From positions 620,001 through 684,000 of the forward strand of contig CAWGAJ010000001.1 in the NCBI GenBank assembly GCA_963820545.1: a DNA stretch of 64,000 nt, read 5' to 3'. A program made the translations under genes and the position numbers. This DNA comes from CAWGAJ01 sp963820545. Lineage in GTDB: Bacteria; Planctomycetota; Planctomycetia; Pirellulales; Thermoguttaceae. The notes beneath the pieces were generated by a model. The model saw only the letters and a list, made by a program, of their open reading frames with translations, made no database searches and was not told the origin of the DNA. Of the stretch, positions 25,111-33,989 are shown piece by piece (the stretch's first letter is position 1; every line of letters starts with the position of its first letter).

Positions 25111-26868
25111 ATGCCGTCGCTCAGCCAACTTAATCCGGCGATGTTTTTAACGCTGCTTCTTAGTGCGATCATTTTTTTGCCCAGCCTGGGTGCGCTGCTC
25201 TTGTGTTTCATGCCCGGCAGCCGGCAGATGGCGATCAAGCGGTTGTCGTTTGCCGTGACAATTGCGGTTTTTTTGCTGACGGTCTATATGGCCATACCCG
25301 CCGGCGATGAAAACGAGCTGGGGCGTTTTACCCTGGGCGTGTCGGGAATGCAAAACGTGGTCTGCCATCGCTGGATACCGGCTTTCCATATTTACTATTT
25401 CCTGGGCACTGATGGGATCAGCTTTCCGCTGGTGGTGCTGACTTCGTTTCTGAGCATGTTGGCCATGTGGGCGAGTTGGTCCATCAAGCAGCACGTCAAG
25501 GGGTATTGTATTTTGTTTTTGCTCTTGGAAACGGGCATGTTGGGCGTGTTTCTCTCGCTGGATTTCTTCCTTTTCTACGTGTTTTGGGAAGTGATGTTGC
25601 TGCCGATGTACTTTTTGATCGGCATTTGGGGCGGGCAGCGGCGCGAATATGCGGCCATCAAATTCTTTTTGTTTACCTTGGTGGGCAGCGTGCTGATTCT
25701 GGTGGCGATGTTGATGCTATATTTCTCCAGCGATTTGACGAAATTCGACAAGAATCAACTGGCGCTTTGCGACGCCGCCGCGGCCAGCGACATGCTCGGC
25801 AGTAACGCCAGGGGAGAGAAGGTTCATACGTTTGATATCCTGGCCTTGACCCGGATGGGACAGGAGACGTCGCTTTTTAGCCGACCGCTGTGGGGCGGCA
25901 AGTCGCTTTCCTGGTGGGCGTTCGTGCTGTTGTTTATCGGATTTGTGATTAAACTGCCGGCGGTGCCGGTGCACACCTGGCTGCCCGACGCGCACGTGGA
26001 GGCCCCCACGCCGATCTCCATGATCCTGGCCGGCGTGCTCTTGAAGATGGGCGGCTACGGCATCTTGCGATTCTGTTATCCCATCTGTCCGGATGCCGCC
26101 TTTGAGTTGGCCCCGGTGGTGTGCGGCATCGGGCTACTGAGCATGATTTACGGGGCATTGGCCTCGATGGCGCAAAAAGATTTCAAGCGATTAGTGGCTT
26201 ATAGTTCCGTAAGCCACATGGGCTACGTGCTTTTGGGGATCGGCGTGTGCAGTGCCGCGGCCGGGAACAATTACATTTCGGATTACTGGCAGATGGGGAT
26301 GAACGGGGCGATGTTCCAGATGATCGCCCACGGGCTGAGTTCGGCCGGCATGTTCTTTATGGTGGGCGTGCTCTACGACCGGGTGCATCATCGCAACCTC
26401 GATCAGTTCGGCGGCTTGTTTGCGCACATGCCGGTCTACAGCGGATTGGCAATGGGGATCTTTTTTGCCGCTTTGGGTCTGCCGGGGCTTTGCGGCTTTA
26501 TCGGCGAGTTTTTCGTGGTCTTAGGCACGTGGAGTTACAGCGCCGCAATGGCAGTGATCGCCGCCTCGGTGGTGATTCTGACGGCGGGCTATATCCTGTG
26601 GACGATTCAGCGGGTCTATCTGGGCGCGGAGTACAAGGGTCCCCATGCCGAGGCGCTTTCGCCCATCACCCGGCGGGAAACGGCCATTGCCGCGCCGCTT
26701 TTGGCCTTTGCCATTATATTTGGCGTGTATCCGCGAGCCTTGTTCGATTACATGACGCCCAGCGTGAACAAGGTGGCCAAAGATTTGACTGGCTGGCTGG
26801 AGAAACAGTCCGAGAAGTCGGAGGGCACGTTGCCAAAAACACCTGCTGATGGCACGGGTTATTTTTAG
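25111..26868 (+). CDS. nuoM: NADH-quinone oxidoreductase subunit M
   Basis: The 585-residue antiporter-like subunit has FYVFWEVMLLPMYFLIGIWGGQRREYAAIKFFLFT, with the conserved Glu and Lys of the proton path. It also has LPAVPVHTWLPDAHVEAPTPISMILAGVLLKMGGYG. A polar insert (residues about 210-265) lengthens it relative to E. coli. It is followed by two intergenic palindromes. Confidence 0.96.
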   Translation: MPSLSQLNPAMFLTLLLSAIIFLPSLGALLLCFMPGSRQMAIKRLSFAVTIAVFLLTVYMAIPAGDENELGRFTLGVSGMQNVVCHRWIPAFHIYYFLGTDGISFPLVVLTSFLSMLAMWASWSIKQHVKGYCILFLLLETGMLGVFLSLDFFLFYVFWEVMLLPMYFLIGIWGGQRREYAAIKFFLFTLVGSVLILVAMLMLYFSSDLTKFDKNQLALCDAAAASDMLGSNARGEKVHTFDILALTRMGQETSLFSRPLWGGKSLSWWAFVLLFIGFVIKLPAVPVHTWLPDAHVEAPTPISMILAGVLLKMGGYGILRFCYPICPDAAFELAPVVCGIGLLSMIYGALASMAQKDFKRLVAYSSVSHMGYVLLGIGVCSAAAGNNYISDYWQMGMNGAMFQMIAHGLSSAGMFFMVGVLYDRVHHRNLDQFGGLFAHMPVYSGLAMGIFFAALGLPGLCGFIGEFFVVLGTWSYSAAMAVIAASVVILTAGYILWTIQRVYLGAEYKGPHAEALSPITRRETAIAAPLLAFAIIFGVYPRALFDYMTPSVNKVAKDLTGWLEKQSEKSEGTLPKTPADGTGYF

Positions 26869-26870
26869 AC

Positions 26871-26947
26871 GTTCCCAGGCAGAGCCCGGGAACGAGGAGA
26901 AGAGAAAAGAAACGAAACGAAATAATCCGGCGGTCGTTGACCGCCGG
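26871..26947. repeat. Composite of two palindromes (GTTCCC type and CCGGCGGTC type)
   Basis: GTTCCC-AGGCAGAGCCC-GGGAAC (26871-26893), then CCGGCGGTC-gtt-GACCGCCGG (26927-26947). The same two units in the same order recur at 58674-58739, and the first alone recurs at 49526-49548. Confidence 0.75.
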
Positions 26948-27046
26948 CTAGGAGTTTTTATACGAGGATCAATAAATGAGAATCCGTGAGATTGTTGGTT
27001 GCTTTTTTCACAAATACATAAATCCCATTGGCATGATATCCATCCC

Positions 27047-28645
27047 GTGAGCTTTATTGAACTGGTTGAAAATCTGTTTGACGAAAAGCTAAACGCCGGC
27101 CAAACCTTGTGGTCGTCGCTGTGGGCGTTTCGGCCGGAGATCGTCTTGTGCATCACGATCGTGGCAATTCTTTTAATGCAGATCTTTTTCCCCAGATGGA
27201 AAGCCATTTCGTATTATCTGATGCTCCTGGGCACGGCGGTTGCGCTTTATTGCGTTACTGCCTGGAACAGGTTTCCCGAGGCGGTTTCGCAGGCCAAGCC
27301 GATCTTTGACGGGCTGTTGGTATATGACAGTTTTTCGGTTTTCATGCACGGGGTGCTGCTGTTCTTTGTGCTTTTATTTACCACGTTCACGCAGGTCTCG
27401 CGCGTGCCGGATGAGGCAGACAGGAGTGAGTTTTACGTGCTGGTGCTGGGGGCCGTGGTGGGGATGTTGTTGATGGTGTCGGCAAATCACCTGGTGATGA
27501 TTGTGGTGGGCATGGAGATGGCCAGCGTGCCGTCTTACGTGCTGGCCGGTTTGCTGCGAAATCGGCCGCGGAGCAGCGAAGCCGCCTTGAAATACGCGGT
27601 GTACGGGGGAGGGGCCGCGGGGATCATGCTTTTTGGCATGAGCCTGCTGGCGGGCGTATTGGGTTCCGTGCATTTGCCTACCATGGCACAACGACTGGCC
27701 GAATTGCTGGAAAGCGGGGCGGGCGCCGATCGCGCTATGGTGCTGATCTTGGGCGGGCTGATGGTGATGGTGGGGGTGGGATTTAAACTGGCGGCCGTGC
27801 CCTTCCACTTCTGGGTCCCCGACGTGTTCGAAGGGGCCACGGCCGAAGTGGCGGCGTTCCTCTCGGTGGCTTCAAAAGCGGCGGCTATGGGACTGCTGGT
27901 CCGCCTGGCAATGGCGTTTTCCTTCCTGCCCGATCCGATCTTACTGAAGTTTCTGGCTCCCGTGCGGACTTATATCGGTCTGTTGATCGCGGTGTTGGCG
28001 GCCGTAACCTGCACCTTCGGCAATCTGGCCGCATACGGCCAGACGAACATCAAACGCCTGCTGGCCTACTCGACCATCGCCCACGCCGGATACATGATGA
28101 TGCCCATTGCCGCGGCCGTGACAATGATCGGCGACAATCCCGAGGGGGCGCGCGAAGCCGTCGGGTCGCTGGCCGTGTACATCAGCATCTATTTGTTCAT
28201 GAACCTGGCGGCTTTCGCGGGTGCGGCCTTTTTGCGCAACGCCACCGGCTCGGAGAATCTGGAAGATTACTCGGGCCTGGTGCGGCGCTCGCCGGGATTC
28301 ACGGTCTGCATGGCGATCGTGATGTTCAGCCTCTTGGGATTGCCCCCCTTGAGCGGATTCGTCGCTAAAGTAACGATCTTCCTTTCGCTCATCGAGGCCA
28401 AATTGTTGGCGCTTTTGATGATCGGCGTACTGAACACGGTGTTGAGCTTGTTTTATTATCTTCGCGTGGTGAAAGTGATGGTACTGGGCGCGGAAAACGT
28501 AGATCGGCCTCTGCCGGCGATTTCGCTGACTGGCGTGCCCGGGTTTTACTTTGCCACGCTCACGGTTCCCGTGGTGGCATTGTTCTTCCTGTGGGGCGGA
28601 TTGTCGGACTGGACCTATGCGGCTGTGGTATCGTTGTTGCATTGA
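27047..28645 (+). CDS. nuoN: NADH-quinone oxidoreductase subunit N
   Basis: The antiporter-like subunit has about 532 residues from GTG 27047 (VSFIELVENLF); a TTG start at 26999 would add 16 unremarkable residues. Conserved parts are GMEMASVPSYVLAGLLRNRPRSSEAALKYAVYG (with the essential Glu and Lys), PFHFWVPDVFEGATAEVAAFLSVASKAAAMG and NIKRLLAYSTIAHAGYMMM. It is the last nuo gene of the cluster; no nuoE, F or G follows. Confidence 0.95.
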   Translation: MSFIELVENLFDEKLNAGQTLWSSLWAFRPEIVLCITIVAILLMQIFFPRWKAISYYLMLLGTAVALYCVTAWNRFPEAVSQAKPIFDGLLVYDSFSVFMHGVLLFFVLLFTTFTQVSRVPDEADRSEFYVLVLGAVVGMLLMVSANHLVMIVVGMEMASVPSYVLAGLLRNRPRSSEAALKYAVYGGGAAGIMLFGMSLLAGVLGSVHLPTMAQRLAELLESGAGADRAMVLILGGLMVMVGVGFKLAAVPFHFWVPDVFEGATAEVAAFLSVASKAAAMGLLVRLAMAFSFLPDPILLKFLAPVRTYIGLLIAVLAAVTCTFGNLAAYGQTNIKRLLAYSTIAHAGYMMMPIAAAVTMIGDNPEGAREAVGSLAVYISIYLFMNLAAFAGAAFLRNATGSENLEDYSGLVRRSPGFTVCMAIVMFSLLGLPPLSGFVAKVTIFLSLIEAKLLALLMIGVLNTVLSLFYYLRVVKVMVLGAENVDRPLPAISLTGVPGFYFATLTVPVVALFFLWGGLSDWTYAAVVSLLH

Positions 28646-28744
28646 TTATGACTGATTTGCAGAAAACTTCAGGGGCGATAGAGGCGCATAGAGGCCCTGA
28701 GCGGGCTTTTGCGCCTGCTCTGTCGCGGACTGCCGGCGTACTTG

Positions 28745-29113
28745 ATGGAAATGAAGCCCTGGACGCAGCCTGAGCAGGAATCGCTCAGCAAGGCGCTGGC
28801 CCACCTGGTTGACGACCGTCGGCTGTTCGCCGGTCGCGTGGCCCGGGCGATATTGGATTACGGCGGCGATCCCGATCCCGGGCCGTTCCCCTTGAAGTAT
28901 ACCGGGCTTAATGACGTATCTCTGAGATATCTGATTTATCAAGTGATCGAATCGCTCCATGAGGATATGGAGGTTTTACAGAGTATTTCGGCCCAACTTG
29001 AGGGCTTGCCGCGATTGCACGCACTTAGCGAAGAAATCCTCGGGAACACCAAGGGACACGCGGAAATACTGGGAAAAGTGTGCAGTGGACAGTGGACAGT
29101 GGATAGTGGTTAA
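28745..29113 (+). CDS. Small helical hypothetical protein
   Basis: A protein of about 122 residues starting MEMKPWTQPEQESLSKALAHLVDDRRLFAGRVARAILDYGGDPDPGPFPLKYTGLNDVSLRYLIYQVIESLHEDMEVL. It is predicted to be mainly helical and soluble; no family is recognised. ATG 28745 or 28751 is favoured over TTG 28709. The last eight residues (GQWTVDSG) are translated from a heptamer array, so the original stop has been replaced or overrun. It lies 100 bp after nuoN. Confidence 0.6.
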   Translation: MEMKPWTQPEQESLSKALAHLVDDRRLFAGRVARAILDYGGDPDPGPFPLKYTGLNDVSLRYLIYQVIESLHEDMEVLQSISAQLEGLPRLHALSEEILGNTKGHAEILGKVCSGQWTVDSG

Positions 29114-29136
29114 TGCGAAACCGCAAGCGGTTGTAG
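29080..29136. repeat. Heptamer array plus conserved tail hairpin
   Basis: GTGCAGT, GGACAGT, GGACAGT, GGATAGT, then a short hairpin-forming tail GCGAAACCGCAAGCGGTTGT (about 29114-29133). Heptamers followed by the same tail, with a compensatory C/T and G/A change, recur at 60200-60246. Confidence 0.65.
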
Positions 29137-29182
29137 GAAGTTTATAGTTTACAGCTTTTGTATTTAGCATTCATTATTTTGA

Positions 29183-29210
29183 ATTCGTCCTTCGTCCTTC
29201 ATCCTTAATC
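29183..29210. repeat. Heptamer array (reverse-oriented GGATGAA type)
   Basis: ATTCGTC, CTTCGTC, CTTCATC, CTTAATC upstream of tatD: the reverse complement of the GGATGAA family seen at nuoD and gcvH. Confidence 0.55.
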
Positions 29211-29244
29211 ACTGTCTACGGCACACCACCCACCGCCCACTAAA

Positions 29245-30027
29245 ATGTTCTTCGACACCCATGCCCATCTTGATCTGGAAGAATTCGACGCTGATCGGGC
29301 GGCGGTAATCGAGCGGGCTCGAGAGGCAGGCGTGGCGCAGATTCTAAACGCGGGGATAAGTCTTGCCTCCAGCCGGGCGGCCGTGAAATTGGCGGAAGTT
29401 TATGCGGAAGTTTTCGCGGCGGTAGGCATTCATCCTAATTCCGCGGCCGAGGCCGGCCCGAATGATTGGGATCGGATAGTTGAGCTGGCCGATCAGGCGC
29501 GCGTGGCGGCCATCGGCGAAACCGGCTTGGATCGGTATCGCGATTTTACGCCTTTGTCATTACAGCAAGAGTATTTCGAGCGGCACCTGGGATTAGCACA
29601 AGAGCGGAATCTGCCGATTGTGATTCACTGCCGCGACGCTGCGGAGGATCTAATGCCCATGCTCCGCCGGGCCGTTGCCCGCAGGGCGCTAAAGGGAATC
29701 ATGCATGCCTTTAGCGGCGACGCGCAGATGGCTCGAGAATGCGTGGAGCTGGGATTGTATATCAGCTTTGCGGGCAACGTGACTTTTTCAAACAAAAAAT
29801 TTGAGGGGTTGCGGGCCGTGGCTTTGGCCGTGCCCGCGGAGCGACTGTTGATCGAAACCGATAGCCCTTACATTACTCCGGAACCACTTCGCGGCAGGCA
29901 GAAACGCAACGAGCCGGCCTGGGTCATTCACACGGCGCGTCGATTGGCGGCGTTAAGAGGCCTAGAACTGTCGGAGTTGGAGCAGCAAACCACGACAAAC
30001 GCCCGGCGCCTGTTCGGGTTGCCATAA
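29245..30027 (+). CDS. tatD: TatD-family metal-dependent hydrolase (DNase)
   Basis: A 260-residue TIM-barrel hydrolase. Metal ligands are visible as DTHAHLD (residues 4-10), GETGLDRY (about 93), HCRDA (about 131), MHAFSG (about 154) and ETDSPYITP (about 203). TatD proteins have 3'-5' exonuclease and endonuclease activity on DNA. No operon partner is clear; the upstream spacer is repeat-rich. ATG directly follows a G/C-poor CCACTAAA, without a strong Shine-Dalgarno. Confidence 0.93.
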   Translation: MFFDTHAHLDLEEFDADRAAVIERAREAGVAQILNAGISLASSRAAVKLAEVYAEVFAAVGIHPNSAAEAGPNDWDRIVELADQARVAAIGETGLDRYRDFTPLSLQQEYFERHLGLAQERNLPIVIHCRDAAEDLMPMLRRAVARRALKGIMHAFSGDAQMARECVELGLYISFAGNVTFSNKKFEGLRAVALAVPAERLLIETDSPYITPEPLRGRQKRNEPAWVIHTARRLAALRGLELSELEQQTTTNARRLFGLP

Positions 30028-30184
30028 AGAATCCCCTCTTCCTTTGGGAGTGGGTTAGGTGCGGGGGCAACTCTAAAAATATATCCTGAAGCAAACAAAA
30101 AACATGATCTACTCGTATTACATCATCGTTCCGGGAGTCTGAGAGAAGACATATAAACCTTAGATTCACGAAAGGAGAAAAGAG

Positions 30185-30943
30185 ATGAGGGAAACAATGA
30201 TACTTTCATTACTGGCGATGGTCGTCAGCTCGCCCGCTTGGGCACAAACGCCCGGCGTGAATGAGGATAAACCCAAAATCGTGGTAAACGGCGAAGCAGT
30301 AGTCAATGTTCAGCCGGACAAGATCGTGATTACTTTTGGCGTGGAAACCAGGGATAGCGACATTATTGCGGCCAAACAGAAGAACAACGATATTATGAGA
30401 AAGGCTCTAACTGCGATAAAGGAATGCGGCATAGAGGAGAAAGACATCCAAACAGACTATCTTTCCATCGAACCAAGATGGAGGAACGATTACAACAAAG
30501 ATGAGTTTCTGGGCTACTTTGTACGCAACACGTTAGTAGTGACTCTCAATGACACGAAAAAAGTGGAGGAATTAATCACCAAGGTCTTGCAGTCGGGCGT
30601 GAATTATATACATGGCATTAATTTTCAGACAACCGAGTTCAAGAAATATCGCGAGGAAGCCCGAGAGCTGGCGCTGCGGGCGGCACAGGAAAAGGCGGAA
30701 AAGATGGCGTCCGTGCTGGGGCAGACCATTGGCCTTCCGCTCCAGATCAGCGAGAACTACCCGGGGTCGCCTGGGCGTTATTATTCTAGCTGGTGGGGGG
30801 CGTCATGGGGACGAGATCCAGGCATGTCGCAAAACATAATCCAAGAGGCGCCGGGCAATACAGGTGAGATTTCCGACACCATAGCGCTGGGGAAGATCGC
30901 CATCCGAGCCAACGTGAGTGTGGTTTTTGAACTGAAACGATGA
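30185..30943 (+). CDS. SIMPL-domain (DUF541) exported protein
   Basis: A 252-residue protein with a signal peptide (ILSLLAMVVSSPAWAQ, cleavage after residue about 20). The SIMPL domain follows: IVVNGEAVVNVQPDKIVITFGVETRD, TDYLSIEPRW, VRNTLVVTLNDTKKVEELITKVLQSGVNYIHGI and AREEARELALRAAQEKAEKMASVLG-like helices. It is periplasmic by prediction, and the role is unknown. The ATG is preceded by AAAGGAG. Confidence 0.92.
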   Translation: MRETMILSLLAMVVSSPAWAQTPGVNEDKPKIVVNGEAVVNVQPDKIVITFGVETRDSDIIAAKQKNNDIMRKALTAIKECGIEEKDIQTDYLSIEPRWRNDYNKDEFLGYFVRNTLVVTLNDTKKVEELITKVLQSGVNYIHGINFQTTEFKKYREEARELALRAAQEKAEKMASVLGQTIGLPLQISENYPGSPGRYYSSWWGASWGRDPGMSQNIIQEAPGNTGEISDTIALGKIAIRANVSVVFELKR

Positions 30944-31110
30944 TTGTCTAAGCAGCGCGTGAATAATGATCTTGCGACTGGCAACTTAAGTCGATAAACT
31001 CGACCTGTTAAATGTCAGCCTTGCTTGTTGCCACGCATTGGCGGACAAGCCCGCCGAAGGCGGATGGCGTCCCGCACTCGGCGTGAACATTTCCCCCGAC
31101 TGAGAAGGAC

Positions 31111-32019
31111 ATGGATGCCATGAGCAAAGCGGGCAGTTTTTCCAAAGGGATCGTGATGGCCGGCGGGTCGGGAACGCGATTGTATCCAGTTACCCGCGCG
31201 GTGTGTAAGCAACTCTTGCCGGTTTATGACAAACCGATGATCTATTATCCGCTTTCGGTGCTGATGCTGGCGGGAATTCGCGACATATTACTGATTTCCA
31301 CGGGCCAAGATAGCGAAAATTATCAACGCCTGCTGGGGAACGGCGGCCGGTGGGGGATTTCGATAAATTATGGCGTGCAGCCGGAACCGAAAGGATTGGC
31401 CCAGGCTTTCGTCATGGGACGAGAGTTTGTGGGCGACGAGCACGTGGCGCTGATTCTGGGGGATAACATTTTTTACGGGCAGGGATTTCAGGGTAGTCTG
31501 CTCCGCGCCGCCGAGAGGTCTAAAGGGGCCACCATTTTTGCTTATCCTGTAAAAGATCCGCAGCGCTACGGAGTGATCGAACTGGATGCAGAGGGCAGGG
31601 GGGTTTCGCTGGAAGAAAAACCCCAATCGCCCCGCTCTCACTACGCGGTGACGGGCTTGTATTTTTATGACAACCAGGTCGTCGAGATCGCTTCCGGGCT
31701 GAAACCTTCCGCGCGAGGCGAGTTGGAGATCACGGACATAAATCGTGCGTACCTCGAGCGCGGAGAACTGCACGTTGAACGTTTGGGGCGAGGATTTGCC
31801 TGGCTGGACACGGGCACGGAAACCGCGCTGCTTCAGGCGGCGAATTTTGTGCAAACCATCGAAGAACGCCAAGGACTAAAAATCGCCTGCCTCGAAGAGG
31901 TGGCCTTCCATAAAGGTTACATTAATGCTGAACAATTGCGGGAGTTGGCCGGGGAGTACAAGAATAGCTACGGACAATACTTGCTTGGTCTGCTGGAGCC
32001 AAAATTGCCGTTTCAGTAA
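31111..32019 (+). CDS. rfbA: Glucose-1-phosphate thymidylyltransferase
   Basis: The 302-residue RmlA/RfbA enzyme makes dTDP-glucose from dTTP and glucose-1-phosphate, the first step to dTDP-rhamnose. It has GGSGTRLYPVTRAVCKQLLPVYDKPMIYYPLS (nucleotide binding), LGDNIFYGQGF and GRGFAWLDTGT. ATG 31111 or 31120 (MSKAG) may start it. The other dTDP-sugar genes are not adjacent: an RmlC-like gene is at 47.7 kb and an RmlD-like gene at 53.2 kb; rmlB is not seen in this window. Confidence 0.95.
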   Translation: MDAMSKAGSFSKGIVMAGGSGTRLYPVTRAVCKQLLPVYDKPMIYYPLSVLMLAGIRDILLISTGQDSENYQRLLGNGGRWGISINYGVQPEPKGLAQAFVMGREFVGDEHVALILGDNIFYGQGFQGSLLRAAERSKGATIFAYPVKDPQRYGVIELDAEGRGVSLEEKPQSPRSHYAVTGLYFYDNQVVEIASGLKPSARGELEITDINRAYLERGELHVERLGRGFAWLDTGTETALLQAANFVQTIEERQGLKIACLEEVAFHKGYINAEQLRELAGEYKNSYGQYLLGLLEPKLPFQ

Positions 32020-32090
32020 TCCAACGGTGATTTCGGCGGGGGGTGTGCAAAGCAGTATGGGCTTTTACCCACCATCAGGTTTACGGCCAT

Positions 32091-32110
32091 CTAGGTGTGA
32101 AAACACCTAG
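32091..32110 (+). terminator. Stem-loop downstream of rfbA
   Basis: CTAGGTGT-GAAA-ACACCTAG is a perfect 8-bp stem with a GNRA tetraloop, about 70 bp after the rfbA stop, followed only by TAAAATTC. A weak terminator or a processing hairpin is plausible. Confidence 0.4.
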
Positions 32111-32253
32111 TAAAATTCAGCCAGAGAACGACCAAATGCTTGACAGGTTGTTAAAAATTAATTAAAATAAAGGGAGTTTAACGCTTTTAGCGAGATTACT
32201 AATTATAAGAGATATGATAGTATAACCCGGGTAAAATTACCCAGGAGGCAGCG

Positions 32254-32616
32254 TTGCGAGTGCGTGTTCTGGTGGAACTGGCTTTATGCTGCGCGCTTGT
32301 TTTTTGCGCGTTAGAAAGGGTTGCTACGCGGGCCTTTGGAAGCATTGATTCCAACTCGCCAGTTTCCGAAAGCTATGTATGCGTTACGAATATTCAGCAT
32401 GAGCCCGCTATTTGCTTATCTCTTTCCTCTTTTCCGGAAGCGTTGTCTCTTTATTGCCTACACGATTGTTGCGCTGCGCAGGGAATTTCCAAGCTAGCAT
32501 GCAAATCTTCCGCGGTTGACATGAGATACGCTCAAGCCAACGGCAAGATGTTTATAACTCTGGTCACAAGAGATTCAAGAAAAATTATCCCCAACATTGC
32601 CTTAAGAGCAACATGA
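32254..32616 (+). CDS. Small exported hypothetical protein
   Basis: A 120-residue protein with an N-terminal hydrophobic segment (VLVELALCCALVFCALERV) and five cysteines in the mature part (VCV, ICL, YCLHDCCA and LAC regions). It starts at TTG with AGGAGGCAGCG directly upstream, a leader identical to that of the next gene, which supports real translation. A short palindromic CCCGGGTAAAATTACCC-like stretch precedes it. No family is recognised. Confidence 0.5.
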   Translation: MRVRVLVELALCCALVFCALERVATRAFGSIDSNSPVSESYVCVTNIQHEPAICLSLSSFPEALSLYCLHDCCAAQGISKLACKSSAVDMRYAQANGKMFITLVTRDSRKIIPNIALRAT

Positions 32617-32695
32617 GAAACCATCCGCTCTTGTTCGGTGTAAAACGAACGAGAGAAGTTGGCGCAGTTTAGTATATCCTTTGCGGTTTTATCAG

Positions 32696-32713
32696 TGCTG
32701 ATCAAGATCAGCA
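32696..32713. promoter_or_regulatory. 18-bp palindrome upstream of a PEP-CTERM gene
   Basis: TGCTGATCAAGATCAGCA has perfect 8-bp arms about a 2-bp centre and lies 43-60 bp upstream of the GTG at 32756. It suits a dimeric repressor or activator site. Confidence 0.4.
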
Positions 32714-32755
32714 GGCATTGTTTAACAACTGGGCATAACGCCTAAGGAGGCAGCG

Positions 32756-33562
32756 GTGAGGTCGGAGAATTCTTTACGCGCTTTTACCGGAAGCGCGCTA
32801 TCCAGGGTATGCGCATTTCTATTTATCGACAAAGTTACGATATTCACGGCCATTATGGTGCTGCTCTTGGCCGGCGAGTCTGATGCAACAATAATCGACT
32901 CGTTCGATGTCGGCAATGTTGGCGTTTTTGATCTTATGGACTATCCGGGGTCAACATACGTATCTTTCACGAATTCAGGACTGTACGAAAATGATGTACT
33001 GGGCGGTACCCGAGAGTCCCAGATGGAACTTTTTGCTGGCGGCGTGGCTTATGCCACAGTGAATTTAGCAAGCAGCGGAACCTTGGACTTTGCCGAAGGG
33101 ACGGGCACTAAAGGCAAACTAACCATTACCTGGGATGGCGACACTTCAGCAGGCTTGAACCATGCGGATTTGACAGATGGAGGTTTCTCTAAGGGTTTGA
33201 TTGTAGATATGAAAAGCATTGATCTGTCCATATTATTCCGCGTGGAAGTTTATACCGAAGCAAGCAAATACTCGTATTATGAAGACGTGATGCCAGGCGG
33301 AGCATCCGGTCCCCAATATCTGCCCTTTTCCATGATCGATCTCCACAAAGTCGGTGGTGGCGCCAGTTACAACGATGTAAGCGCCATCGTCTTTATTATC
33401 GATGGGTCTGGTACTCCTGGATATCCCGCTACGGATCTCAGTATCGATTATGTAGCCAGCGGAGTGCCCGAGCCAAATGCAGGTCTGTTGCTTCTTTCCG
33501 GAGGGATCGCTCTGGGGTTGGGTGCCTGGTGGAGAAAAAATAGTTTTTCAGGTCCAAGCTAG
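32756..33562 (+). CDS. PEP-CTERM sorting-domain exported protein
   Basis: A 268-residue protein with an N-terminal signal/anchor (KVTIFTAIMVLLLAGESDA, residues about 26-45), a beta-rich body, and a C-terminal sorting signal VPEPNAGLLLLSGGIALGLGAWWRK: motif, membrane helix, basic tail. Such proteins are processed by an exosortase, which is not encoded here. The body pattern (TIIDSFDVGNVGVFD...) resembles ligand-binding beta-sandwiches of surface proteins, but no family is assigned. It starts with GTG behind AAGGAGGCAGCG. Confidence 0.85.
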   Translation: MRSENSLRAFTGSALSRVCAFLFIDKVTIFTAIMVLLLAGESDATIIDSFDVGNVGVFDLMDYPGSTYVSFTNSGLYENDVLGGTRESQMELFAGGVAYATVNLASSGTLDFAEGTGTKGKLTITWDGDTSAGLNHADLTDGGFSKGLIVDMKSIDLSILFRVEVYTEASKYSYYEDVMPGGASGPQYLPFSMIDLHKVGGGASYNDVSAIVFIIDGSGTPGYPATDLSIDYVASGVPEPNAGLLLLSGGIALGLGAWWRKNSFSGPS

Positions 33563-33609
33563 CAGAGGGCCTGCTTTTTTTGGCGAAAGTAATTAGCGGT
33601 TGACGTTGC

Positions 33610-33648
33610 AGATGGCAAGTCTTCTAAAAAGGGCTTGCCATCTTTTTA
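33610..33648 (+). terminator. Rho-independent terminator after the PEP-CTERM gene
   Basis: AGATGGCAAG (33610-33619) and CTTGCCATCT (33634-33643) form a perfect 10-bp stem followed by TTTTA. A smaller AGCAG/CTGCT hairpin with six T's lies at 33561-33581, right at the stop codon. Confidence 0.75.
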
Positions 33649-33701
33649 TTTACCGCAACCACATAAATGGGTGGTTTGTGTTTTATTTCCCAGGAAAACC
33701 T

Positions 33702-33792
33702 GAAGGGGAGAGGTTTGGTTTGTGCGAAGCGGGGCGGCGACCCAAGGTTGGTCGCGGGCCGTTCCGGCAACCCGAACCAGTCCCCCTTTTGT
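33702..33792 (+). other. Unexplained structured intergenic segment
   Basis: AGGGGA-ga-GGTTTGG near 33704-33719 can pair with CCCGAACC-ag-TCCCCCTT near 33771-33787. The pairing encloses an inner hairpin GCGACC/GGTCGC (33737-33754). A TTTT run follows. This G+C-rich block stands out in the 427-bp A+T-rich gap before the vanZ-like gene and has no ORF I can support. Confidence 0.35.
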
Positions 33793-33989
33793 TGTTCAAA
33801 TTGCCAGAAAATGAACAGTTGCCATATATGATTCGTAAACATTTTTACGTGCTATAATGTAATGATGCCCCCCCTGAGGGCTTGTTTATATCTGGAATGT
33901 AACGTCTCGGTCAGTTTCCGATTTGCTTAAATAAGCGGAGTTTTCGTGGGTCGGCCCAGGGACTTTACTTCTCTGAGGGTTTATGAAGC

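Noticed and set aside
33600..33857. Small ORFs on both strands between 33.6 and 33.86 kb
   Set aside because: They run through a terminator and a structured palindromic segment; no protein pattern.
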